A stretch of DNA of 64,000 nt. Origin: Aurifilum marmelostoma. Lineage: Eukaryota; Ascomycota; Sordariomycetes; Diaporthales; Cryphonectriaceae. The notes below the pieces were generated by a model. It was given only the letters and a program-made list of their open reading frames with translations. It was not told where the DNA came from and ran no database searches. Each line of letters opens with the position of its first letter. The stretch's first letter is position 1. The DNA is taken from NCBI GenBank assembly GCA_027559495.1, contig JAMXSV010000017.1, forward strand, positions 930,001 to 994,000, given 5' to 3'. Made by a program: the position numbers and the translations under genes. Shown one piece after another: positions 53,867 through 64,000 of this stretch.

Positions 53867-56374
53867 ATGGCTCGCCATCCAGTCGACAAATCAGGCAGCG
53901 GCAACCAGAGGACGGGACCGAACCAGCAGCTCTGCGAGCGATGTCGGCCCTGGGACGACCTGGTCTCCATCTCGGCCGGGAGTAACCCACTGAGGCTGGG
54001 TTATCCAATCGCCGGCTCAGTGGACTCGACGCTGCAGTCGATGCTGAGCAATACCCACTGCCTCGTCTGCCAGGCGCTGAGCAAGGCCATCCAGACCAGA
54101 CTCGCTCACGAGCAGCGCACAGACCCGAGCCTCAACGTGCAGGACGTCCTCGTCCTCAACTATGGTCCCTATTTCCTGCACTCTGGCTGTCACGAGCAGG
54201 CCTCGCCCGACAATGGCTCCGGTGGCAGCTGGATGGTCGACTGGTCCGACCCGACCTGCACAAGGCTGCGTCTCATCATCAAGCTCGACGTCTTTTGCTC
54301 GAGGGGGGACGACATGCTCACGCCCTTTTATATGACGCCGCAGTTTTGTCTGAGACATGCAAGGTCCAAGCCTACGATGCTGATGGGCGTTGACCCTTGG
54401 GAGGTGCCATATTTCGACACCTCTCTGCTGCGAACCTGGATTCATACCTGCGATGGTATCCATGGTCATGAAAAGATTATGCAAGATGCTAGTACAGGTG
54501 AGATGAGAGATGCCTCGTTCTCACAACAAAACGGAGTCAGCCTTTACTAAACATGACATCAACAAAACAATACAGGACCACTACCTCCGGACTTCAAGGT
54601 CATCGACGTAGAGCGTATGAAGGTGACGAGGCCCGTCGAGCCCCGTGGCTTCGTCGCCCTCAGCTACATGTGGCAACCTCCAGATTACGGAAGTGGCATT
54701 GACGTCCACGACCAGATGACAAGGGTCAACCGGACGCGTCTGGAGACTGAAGGCGGGCTGGGCAGCGTCCACCTGCCGCCAGTCATCGCAGACGCCATCG
54801 CCCTCTGCCGTAGCCTTGGGGAGCGGTACCTATGGGTCGACCGCCTCTGCATCGTCCAGGACGATGCTGAGTCCAAGCACGGCCAGATCGGCGCCATGGA
54901 CACCATCTACAGCACCGCCAATTTCACCATCATGGCGGCGCTGGACTCACGCGATGAAAGTGCAGGGCTTCCTGGCTGCCCTGGCCGGCCGAGGGTGTCG
55001 TCAGTACTGCTGCCGCCGCGCGCCTGTGAGGGCAGCCGGCGTGGGATCTTACCTGTGGGCTTGCGCAAGGGCGTTGACGTGTGCGAGTGGAACAAGCGAG
55101 GCTGGACATTCCAGGAGCGACTCCTCTCGCGACGGAGGCTGTTCATCACCGAGTCTCAGGTCATCTTCCAGTGTTCGTCCGGTACGGCGTACGAGGAGCT
55201 CTCATACCTGCCCCGCAACCGCGACGCCATCATCCTCGGTGACGTCCAGGGTGCGTACCCGGTGGAGAAGCAGACGGCCGACGTCCGGGAGAACATGGAA
55301 AAACGCCGCCAGCACCGCCTTCAGATGCCTGGGTTCGAGGATCTCTACAGCCACGACAGCCGTGCCGTGGTCGACGGCTGGTCCATCAACCGGTATGAGA
55401 TCGGCCGGCCTACTGACCTTCGGAGCTACTTTGAGAGCGTTGGCGACTACACGGCACGGCAGCTGACGTTCTCTTCTGACATCCTCAACGCGTTCACGGG
55501 GGTGGCCAACGCCTTTGGGCGGGATCTCTGCACTCGCATGCTCTTTGGCCTACCGGAGCGGCACCTGGTTCATTCCCTGATGTGGAGTCGTGCCCGCATC
55601 AGCAATAGGACACAGGCAGCAGACAGCGATAACAACAAGGGGATGGCAGCGGTGGACATACCGTCCTACATCCCAAGCTGGAGCTGGGCCTCAGCAGGTC
55701 ACCCAGCAGACTTCAACTGGTCCGGCGACAGACACTATTTCTTTAAGCTATCCTCCGTCGTGCCCCTGGTCTTCCTGTACGTTCACGACCCATCCGATTC
55801 CGGCGGTGGCGGCCTGCGCATGCTTGACCAGGACGAGGGCTTTTGGAACGAAGGGGACGACTGGGCCTCGACAGACACCTGGAGCGACTGCCCTCACAAC
55901 CCAGCTCAGAAGCTCGCCCACCGCGCGCTGGACCCGGCTGCGTGCGCCACGGCGATGCGGTTCCTTCCCGGCACCGCACTGCTTTTTAACACCACGACGG
56001 CCGATCTGTGGGTCGAACAGGAAATGAAAGGAAACGGCACACCCAAGATGGGCAGGATCGTCGCACCGGCCACGGGAGAGATGGTGGGATGCCTGAGCGG
56101 TGCCAGCGCCGGATGGATCGCCACGCAGCACAACCACAACTTGGCAGCACAGCGTACGGCGTTCAAGTTCGTGGTACTGAGCGCCGGGGTGTCTAATGGC
56201 CGCCCGTTGTCGGGCAAGTCGTCGAGGTCGCAGTCGGTACGGCTGCTTTACGTCATGCTAGTCGAACCCGTCCCCGGAGAGCCGCTTGCCGTGCGCAGGG
56301 TCGAGGTGGGATATGTCTATGCTGAGATGTGGAGGCTCTGTACACCGAGGTGGGAGACTGTTGTCTTGTGTTGA
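53867..56374 (+). CDS. HET-domain (heterokaryon incompatibility) protein
   Basis: 809 aa from exons 53867-54497 and 54576-56374. The N-terminal 210 residues contain LCERCRPWDDL and THCLVCQALS, a Cys-containing leader frequent in this family. The HET domain begins near residue 234: FVALSYMWQ, then RYLWVDRLCIVQDDAESK, MDTIYSTANFTIMAALD, and further on KRGWTFQERLLSRRRLFIT with QVIFQCSSGT. The remaining part shows the usual IPSWSWASAG motif. HET proteins mediate allorecognition and trigger regulated cell death on meeting an incompatible partner; most fungal genomes carry dozens, so the specific role here is not known. No NACHT, WD40 or other sensor domain is fused. Start ATG lies in CAGCCATGGC. 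Confidence 0.92.
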
Positions 56375-57300
56375 TTATGGATAATTTAGTGTTGGTACCT
56401 GGGCCTTTGGGGGGGGGGGTTTAACACCTCTTATAGATCAGTTGTGAATTTTGTCATGGAACCTGTCCCTTCTTTGCTCTTCAGCACAGCCGTTTCATAG
56501 CTTGCTCGCTCGTTCCGACGTCTTGACCTTACTCAGCTACGCATGCTGATCGTACGTGGCCGCCGAGGTCTGCCTCATGTACCGACACGCTTTCACACTC
56601 TGGACTGAACACGGGATATTTTGTGGGAAAATAACCCACAAGCTTTGGGCGACAAATCACCACACACAAGACTGCATCATGTTCACACATTATGCATGTT
56701 GCGAGAAATAATAGCTTTGCGCTATTCCAAGTCCTACCTCCTCGTATTCTGCTGCTCTGTCTCTCTCTATCTGTCTTTAGCTCTCTCTGTGCCTCTGCCT
56801 CCTAAACCCAAGCCAGCTCTCGGTCGAAGACCAATTCCCTACCATAGATGCGGCTGCCCCATGACAATCTAATACTACACTAGTCAAAAAAAAAAAAAAG
56901 GACAAAAAAAACAATACATAAGATGGTATCCTTTTTTTCAAAAAAGAAGAACCTCGCAAGTGTGAGGGAAACGCCTATAGGAACTCGTTCCCAAAAAGAA
57001 CAAATCACAGCCCTCCCAAAAGAAATAGCCAGCCCTAGATGGTGGGAAAGTAGCTCATCCTCATCAACACATTTCATGAACAAGGAAAATGAAAATAAAA
57101 ACCAAGGGAAAAGCAAAAAGAAAAGCGCCGCTCAAGTAAGATGAAGTCATCTCTGGCTTCTCTTTTTGTGCACTGTAGTACTGTGTCGTACCGTGCCGTG
57201 CCGATACGATGCCATATAATCTCGAGCCCACAACGCCTATATGTTGGAATGCAATAAGGTAATAGCCATGAGGAGGTGACCAAGAAGAAAACACCCTCGT
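56375..57300. other. Convergent intergenic region between HET and DUF300 genes
   Basis: G11 run at 56409-56419 directly after the HET gene; A/T-rich, polyadenylation-like sequence around 56885-56910 and 56934-56948. No gene is supported. Confidence 0.55.
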
Positions 57301-59511
57301 TTAAATCATGGGCCCGTCTGGGTGTTGGTGCGGGTTCGGACCCCACAACGCTGCGCCTATCGTCGCCTGTGCCGTGTTGCGACCCTGTGAACTATTCTGC
57401 TGAGAGCCACTGCCTAGGTTGGACCCTTGTCTTGGTGGGCTGGGGCTTTCATAGTAATCATTCGTCGACATAGCGTGACTCTGCCCTGTATACTGTCTCT
57501 GCTGGGCCCGGCCTCGCTGCTCACCACCGTCGTCGCTGCTTCTGCTGCTGCTGCTCATAGACTGAGGCTCGTAAGACATGGGTGGTGGTTGGTGAATCTG
57601 TCGGGCCGCCGCTCCTGGGTATCCTAGATCGGACTCGTAAGGTTGACCATCCTGATCGTACTCGTGGGATGGAGAGTGCCCCCTACTGGACGGATTTGCC
57701 TGGGCGTGGGCGATCAAGCCGGCTCCCTCTTCATTGCCCCCATTCGCTCGGCCGCTGTGGTGATTCATCGCGTATGTGCTTTGCCCTAATGAACAGTCAG
57801 TCTTTGCTTGCCCTGGCTAGAGGCCGGAATGGGGGGGGGGGGAGAGAAGAAGGCAAAATGCTGATGGCGGGTATCGCGAGCTGCCGCAAACAGGCCGGCA
57901 GGCCGCCACGACCACCTTGTCAGGGCTGCCTCCCAACAGTGCGAAGAAGCTGGTCAATATCGCCGGCGCCAGGGCGGTGATGCTTACGGAACTGAGTCGC
58001 GATGGGCAGGTGGTCGGTGCTCTTGCCGATGCGCGGCTGGTAAGGGTATAAAGCATGAGATTGATCGTCTTCCTTACCATCCATGTCGATGTCCATAGCC
58101 ATGTTCTTTTGGTAGCTGACGTCCTCGTGGCGGCGCTTAACCCCCACGAAGAGCCAGCGCATCCCACGACCGAACGCCTTGGCGACGTCCCAGAAGTTGA
58201 ACGAGTCCACCAGCGCCCTCCCAACACCAAGAGGCGGCTGCGGCGCATTCTCCTGTGGTTCCGGTGCGTCGGGGTTCGGCTTGGGGTAGAACACGATCGG
58301 CGCACCCTTGCGGTAAGGCTGCCAGGGATAAGCATAGATGTGCAGGATGGAGAAGATGAACATCTCGACAGAAAGCAAGAGTGCGGGTATCCCGGTGGAA
58401 ATGTCGGGATACTGGAGCTTGGACGTCGAGTGCAGGATGGTGAGCCACGACGACGAGGCGATGGAGATGGCCACGGACTGCCAGAAGCTGAGGAAGATGA
58501 CCAGCTTGATGGAGAGCACCTTGAGGAAGGGCTTGTGGTATGAAAGCTGCTGCTTGAACTGGATGTAGTACTGGATGATGCAGTACATGGCGATGGCGAC
58601 TGCAACACACTCGACAGCGAGAACCTGTTTAGGGCATTGCTAATCAGTATCGCTTTCGCAGAGGAGACTCTTTTTGGGCGTAAACATGGGGTCAGTTCGT
58701 TGGTTCATTATTTTGCCTTACCCAGATGTGAGAGAACAAGGGACTGAGAGAGCTTTCACAATATTTCCCGAAATGCTGGGTCACAACAGCAACGATAGTC
58801 ATGATGACCCGGATGAAGCAGTAGTGGTAGACGCCAATGTAGATGATGTTGAACCACGTCAAGCCGCTCTTGGGCGTGCGCCATGGTCCCCTGTCCCCTC
58901 CGCACATGGCCTTGAACCAGTTCAGCGGTAGGACCCAGGGCTGTATCGGCGAGAGTTGTCTGAAGAATTGCTTCTGCTCGTGCAGGTTTGGTGCCACATA
59001 TTGGCACATGAGGCTGAAGAAGGCGGCAATGGCGAACGCCTCATAGCAATCTGAAATGACCGAATAGTAGACGGAATGGTGATAGAAAAAGAGCTGAAGA
59101 AAGTTAGAGGCTGCGTATATGGGTATCATAAAGATGATGCGAATGATGCTAAATTGTCAAGCTGGGTCAGTACATGCACAAGAAACACACATACAAGGCA
59201 GCCAGCCATCCCCCCCCCCCTCCCGGGCGAGTCAGCTAAGACTCACTTTCTTTGCTCTGCTGGCTTGGTGAAATGAGCAGCATGCATATAAATCAAGAAG
59301 AAGCTGAGCATAAAAGACCCCAGCCCCGCGGCTGCGGAGATGAGTATGGCCAGTTGATGGAATGTCAGGGTGTTGTTCTCAAACAACGGTTGTTCCGAGA
59401 CTGCCGGCGACGCAAATCAGTTGTGTGAACGATGCAAATGTGAAGACAGAGATCCTCCGCTGACTTACTATTCTGCGTCTCCGCCGTCGTATTGCAGACG
59501 CTCCACTGCAT
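57301..59511 (-). CDS. DUF300 / organic solute transporter alpha-like (LAZ1/TMEM184) seven-TM protein
   Basis: 581 aa from five exons (minus strand): 59511-59469, 59400-59247, 59148-58722, 58624-57988, 57785-57301; all introns GT-AG and in phase. After a short lumenal N-terminus (MQWSVCNTTAETQN), TM1 is LAILISAAAGLGSFMLSFFL; others include IRIIFMIPIYAASNFLQLFF, CYEAFAIAAFFSLMCQY, TWFNIIYIGVYHYCF, VLAVECVAVAIAMYC and FLKVLSIKLVIFLSFWQSVA. Conserved DUF300 residues are visible (ISDCYEAFAIAAFFSL, KLVIFLSFWQ). In plants and animals relatives act in vacuolar/endosomal trafficking or sterol/steroid transport; the fungal function is poorly known. The C-terminal 190 residues after PQRI/ATQFR are polar, Ser/Gln/Pro-rich and presumably cytosolic and disordered. 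The start is the first Met with a consistent donor. Confidence 0.9.
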
Positions 59512-60563
59512 CTTGGGCACTCGTGACTGCGCAAGCAGTCGTCTCCACGTGGGTTTTCCTCTCGATCGCGTGCGCGGCTCTGGCCAGAAACTCGTGGCGC
59601 AAGGTCTGGCGTGCGCGCAAGCGAGTCAATCGGTTGACTGTGACTCTCGTGTGTGTGTGCGCCTTGTCTCCAGCGTCTTGGTTTCCCTTCTCCTCGAGTG
59701 CCTCCTTGTTTCCAAAAATAGAACCCAAAGCTCTTTCGAAGTTCGGTCGTATTCACCCCTGGGTATCGTCGTCTGGTTTCACTATTTGACCAGCAAATGT
59801 CTGTCGAGATGCTTCTTCCCAGCTTTCTTGCAGAGCAAATGAGCGACTCCAGCCCATTGGGCGAGAAGGAGAGAGAGAGAGATGGACAAAATCGTGTCAC
59901 GGCGAACGTCGAGTCGAGTTGGTCCGTGTTGAGCCACGGAGGCGGACGAGCGAGAGTGGTGAGAGTGGCTGTGGAGTGTTGTCGTCGTATGCAGGCGACG
60001 AGCCGTGTGAGTGTCCGCGAGGTAGGAGGATGGGACAGGCGGAGAGGACCAGAATCTGGTTTGGGGTTTTCGAGGGGGGGCGGGTGCTCGCTAGGTTTTC
60101 TTGTGCCCAGTCGATCAAGCTCGGTCGGTCGGTCGTGGTGATCTGAGTTGTTGGCTCTAGTAAGCGGAGCCGTGATGCGAGACGTATTACGGTTGGCCTT
60201 GTTTCGACCGCAGCGGCCGGTAGTGTCAGCACTATGTCATCTGGCGCCCGACACAAAACCCGCTCGCAGGTTGGACAGGGGAGGGTATAAACAGAAAAGA
60301 GAGTGCAGTGAGCAGGTCAGGTGCTGTTGTTGCCGTTGTTATTTGCTGTTGTGGGCGGATTGGGCAGATTGGCAAGTTGGGCAGGTTTTGGGGCAGTGGA
60401 CGAGGAAAGGAAAAAGTGTACCGCACATTGCACACCCCGTACCGTGGTGGTTAGTGGTGGTACGTGCTAGCGTACAGGGGGTCCGGTAGCTGAGTAGGGG
60501 TGACAGGTTACCCTGCGGCAGGTACGTAGTCTGTCAGGTTGCTGACTTGGTAAGGGGTCGTGC

Positions 60564-60603
<40 letters not shown>

Positions 60604-62424
60604 TTGTGCAAGGACACAATAGGTTCGGGCAGACTTGGTGGCCGGGTGCACTGACTGGAGATCTGCGACGAGAGGAGGGCTCCAACAAAAGAAACCCGCC
60701 CAGCAGGGCCCCTCTCTGAGCTTCCGAGGGTGCTTGTTGTGGTTCGCCAGTGTCTCTTCCCGCTGTCTGTGCAGATCTTGAAGCAGGGGACGTTGGCAAG
60801 GTTGGGTGAGGACTGGCAGTCAGGGCAGTGTCAAGCGTTCTCGGTTGGCGCCATGCTCTTACGCCAAGACAATGATCCCCCCTGTCTCTGGCCCGCTGCT
60901 GTCTTCAGGTCGTACGTAGAGCTTCGGTTCTTTCTCTTTTTTCCGTGTCTCTTTTTTTACTCTTTTCTTTTTCTAGTTTCTTTTTCAGGGTCCATTCAAG
61001 CATCAAGCGTTCCCCCCCCGTTTAGCATACAGACGCTTCCCAAGGCTAGGACCACTCACAGCCCATAGCGTTTGAGGCTGAGCGGCACGCTTCGTCTCGT
61101 CTTGAGAGATGAGAGAAATCTTAGCATGCTCTCTCTGTTCTCCGTTTCCCCCTCCCTGCTAGGCTGCTACCACCAGAGAGTATGTACATACGACAGCCTG
61201 CAGGGTTGCCAACAACGGCTTCCCTTTAATTCCGAGTGGGGATGGTGTGATTGACCCTTGCCAATTTCAATGACTTGTATGTGCGTAACTGGCTGTTACG
61301 GTTGTGCTCGATGTCGAATTTCTCGGGCATTAAAATACATATCTCGTCGCTCTTGAACGTCTGCGTACGCGTGTGGGTGTGGGAACAGTGTAAATCACAG
61401 CCAGACACGCACGCAGAGACTTCGCCGCGCAAACATCCTGCTCCCATGCACCTGTCCCAATTCAATGCAGACAGGCAGAGGAGCTGCTTACTCCGCCTGC
61501 CAACTGCATATGGCCATCACAGCACATTCCTACTACCGATCCTGAACAGCGCATCCATGAATCCTTTCGACCTGGTCACATGTTGCCGCCATGTCATCAT
61601 CAGAGCTGGCGCCGTCCAATGTTACTCCCTGGGGTCTTTTCTTCTTCTTCCTCGCCCGGAACATGGATTGAGCTGATATGTTCTGCGCTGATATTACAAG
61701 AACAAACGACGTTGAAGGAAGGGAAAAAAAAAAAAATACAAAGTTGCGATTGACGTATGTGGCTGCGCGCGCAGTGTGACCGATATTACCATCATCCGGC
61801 CCCCCGCCCCCCTCCCCCTGGCTGGTCACCGAATTGGCGGGCAGGTCAGAACATCAGATCGCACTTTTATACTCGCGTTTGTATGAAACTGCATCTTCTT
61901 AGGCGCCCAACAAATACCATGCATCGGGAGACCTGACGTCACGTCGACGGCCCATCCACATCGCCACGGCGTCACTAATGCGAGGCTTCTTGACTTTGCA
62001 GCTCGTCCCTGTGTTGTATAGCACGACACTAGTGATATTGACATCCAGCTTGGGGCGTGCACGTTGCCGTGCGATGCCGAGATCGTCTGTACGGGCAGAT
62101 TTCAAGACATGTTGTCGTCATCGCAGTCTTGTCGGACTGTGCACTGGTGCAGGGAATACCATATGGCTCTAGATATATACGGAGGGCTGCAAGCACGGAT
62201 CGTCGAGCTGATGCGATTGCGTGCTGAACTCATGCTCTACCCCGAGCTGACCGCTAACCCCTCGGAGAGCTTCTGTGAGAGGAAGACGACCCCGTCGTAG
62301 ATCGTCGATCGGCGAGAGTGGGTGAGCCTAGACCGTAGCCGAGCTCTGGGGGCTCACAAAGGCCATGGCTTAGATGTGACGGCATGTGCTCCCAGGTCTC
62401 GTGAGCCCCGCCTGTTTGAGAGAC
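59512..62424. other. 2.9-kb intergenic region with (TG)n microsatellite
   Basis: Upstream of the DUF300 gene and downstream of the Zn2Cys6 gene at 62425. A 78-codon open stretch (62064-62300, no ATG, ends ...ERKTTPS) looks protein-like but has no ATG start and no match I recognise. The rest shows nothing convincing. Confidence 0.5.
60565..60602. repeat. (TG)n microsatellite
   Basis: About 19 consecutive TG units with one or no interruption; intergenic. Confidence 0.9.
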
Positions 62425-63899
62425 TCAGCCGAAGCGCCTTCCCATAAGTAGCTCATAGTAAGCCTGTTGGTCCTGGTCGCTGCCCAGCATGGGATCTTGT
62501 TGAACGGGAGGCTGTTCTATTGGTTCTGGGTTGAAACTCATGTCGAGGAAGTCTTCTAGTGTTTCATTCGGTGCGAAACCTAAAGAGCCGAGAGTTTGAG
62601 AGATACCAAGAGACCTTTGGACCTCGTCAGTCTTCTGAACATAGGAGAGGCGGGGATCATCTTGTTCTGACAGGAGAAATCGGGTGGAAAAAGAGCACAG
62701 GAAAGAAAAACGAGATCGGGAGGAGGTAGCGAGCAATGCACATACGATCTGGCTGCGTCTTTGGCTAAAATATCAGAGAAGGATATAGACTCCTGTCTGG
62801 GCTTGGTCCGGGTAGACATGCTGGACTGTCTGGGCCTACTACCACCATCTTGCGATGAGGGCGACGGGGTCGGCGCATAGCCAAATGTAGTACTGTCAGG
62901 CTTGGGCATAGACAGGCTATCGGAAAGCGGCGGTTGGGGCACCTGTGACAGCACGGGCGGTCGAGGAGGCGATATGATAGTGTTCTGTGCGGGGGCGAGA
63001 GGCTCTGGATCGGGGCCGAAGGACTGCGGTGGCATCGACATGGAGGGGGAGGCCTGAGGAATGGATGCAGGAGCCGGCCCATCCGGAGTTACACTCGACT
63101 TGTCGGCTGCTTGTGTCTCGTCGGGAAAGAAGGTCTTGAAGACGCCGCTCTGCTGCCAGGCCTGTATGAAAAACTCCTGCTGGGCCGGATCCTTGATGGC
63201 CTTGACGAGCCTCCTCCCCTCTGGCTGCCGCAGATAGCCCTCGACCACGGGGCCCAGGCTGGGAATGAGGTTGAGGGCGGCCCCCCAGGCTGCTGCACTC
63301 TCACGAAGGGTGTGCAGGGCACTGCGGTAGCCCTGGGCCGGACCTCTCTTCTTCTGGGGTCTCAAGTAGAGACAAGACTTATTGTGCCTCTCACAATAGC
63401 CACAGCGTGGCTTAGCGTTATCGCAGGGCTGATGGTTCACATGGCAGAAATCGCAGCTGAGAATAATAAGAATAGAAATCAGCTATGGGCAACCTCCCTC
63501 TCATTTTCCGGGCGCGCTTATAAAGAGGGGCGTGAGTGTATGTGTATGAGAGCTGGGAGGATGAGGATGAGTGGTGATATGATGAGCAAGGGGTGACACC
63601 CGTGAGGGCTGCGCCCCGTGGTGCATGCAACCGCTCATCACAGGACGCAGCAGCTTATGCAGGATGCTGTGGCCCTCGATGTAACAATAACAATAACGAG
63701 ACGGGTTGGGGACTATGACTGACGCTCGAGAGCTCTTCTTCCTCTTGCGAGGGTTGGCGGGGGCGGAAACGGCTCCAGTGACTGAGTCTCCGGCGACCGA
63801 GGCGGCCGTATCCAGATCTGGTTCCCGGTCGAGGGGTTGTGCGTGGATAGAGGAGTCGACGTTGCCGCCGGCGTCCTTGAGGTCGTCCAGGTCCGACAT
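62425..63899 (-). CDS. Zn(II)2Cys6 transcription factor, small, without an evident fungal_trans domain
   Basis: 358 aa from exon 1 (63899-63724), exon 2 (63456-62746) and exon 3 (62614-62425). The 267-bp first intron ends exactly before the zinc cluster; the junction gives RKRKKSSRACDFCHVNH with Cys60, 63, 70, 77, 80, 87 (C-x2-C-x6-C-x6-C-x2-C-x6-C). A linker QKKRGPAQGYRSALHTLRES follows, then an Ala/Leu-rich helical part (to about residue 150) and a Pro/Ser/Met-rich middle typical of activation or disordered regions. The last exon is acidic and hydrophobic (DFLDMSFNPEPIEQPP), a plausible transactivation tip. The exon 3 acceptor AAAG was selected because it alone keeps the frame of the acidic tail. 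The motif RGPAQGY resembles RGPAKGY found after the clusters of several sugar-metabolism regulators, but no specific orthologue is claimed. Confidence 0.82.
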
Positions 63900-64000
63900 G
63901 ATAACGCAGCTAACCGGGCGCTACAGCCTTGTGTCTTCGTCTTTATGTTGAGGTGTGGGTATCAGGCTCAGCATCGACATTAGCATAATGCCAGCTCTGG

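Overview
The window is nuclear DNA of a filamentous ascomycete (Pezizomycotina, most likely a Sordariomycete). Genes are monocistronic and carry short GT-AG introns, mostly 50-120 bp. The gene set is typical of moulds: two Zn(II)2Cys6 transcription factors, a 14-TM-type MFS pump, a HET-domain protein, a DUF300 membrane protein and a PRPP synthetase with a fungal-type insertion. No bacterial operon, CRISPR array or intact transposon is visible. The species cannot be named from the sequence alone.

Layout, left to right: the nearly complete NEDD8-activating E1 subunit ULA1 (1-1815); a gene-poor stretch of about 18 kb holding only one gene, a Zn2Cys6 regulator (7635-10218); an MFS transporter (19780-21825) and a short-chain dehydrogenase (22661-23818); an Asteroid/XPG-like nuclease (24523-26441); a tRNA-like Pol III unit (minus strand, about 26746-26858); a PRPP synthetase (27555-29252); an OTU-like protease with six tandem 23-residue repeats (minus, 29907-31949); a Cid1-type nucleotidyltransferase with a very large internal insertion (minus, 32689-36081); the TFIIF large subunit (37597-39910); the splicing factor BUD13 (minus, 40343-41404); a SET-domain protein (minus, 41868-42914); a WW-domain protein with a duplicated acidic tail (minus, 43266-43894); a conserved small protein of unknown role (47346-48080); a four-module RNA-end-processing protein (2H + EEP nuclease + nucleotidyltransferase + MJ1316; 49796-53445); a HET-domain protein (53867-56374); a DUF300/OST-alpha-like membrane protein (minus, 57301-59511); and a second Zn2Cys6 factor (minus, 62425-63899).

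Most of these are housekeeping genes for ubiquitin-like conjugation, transcription, splicing, RNA 3'-end metabolism and nucleotide supply, and they are probably regulated independently. The two most interesting proteins are the OTU-like protease, whose repeats look like an array of SUMO-interacting motifs (a possible SUMO-targeted deubiquitinase), and the 2H-EEP-NTase-MJ1316 protein, which combines RNA-end chemistries in one chain and lies just upstream of a HET gene. Three otherwise well-conserved genes (Asteroid-like, TFIIF, 2H-EEP-NTase) each contain one single-base frame break in or beside a six-base homopolymer. Assembly or read errors are the simplest explanation, and automatic annotation would split these genes.
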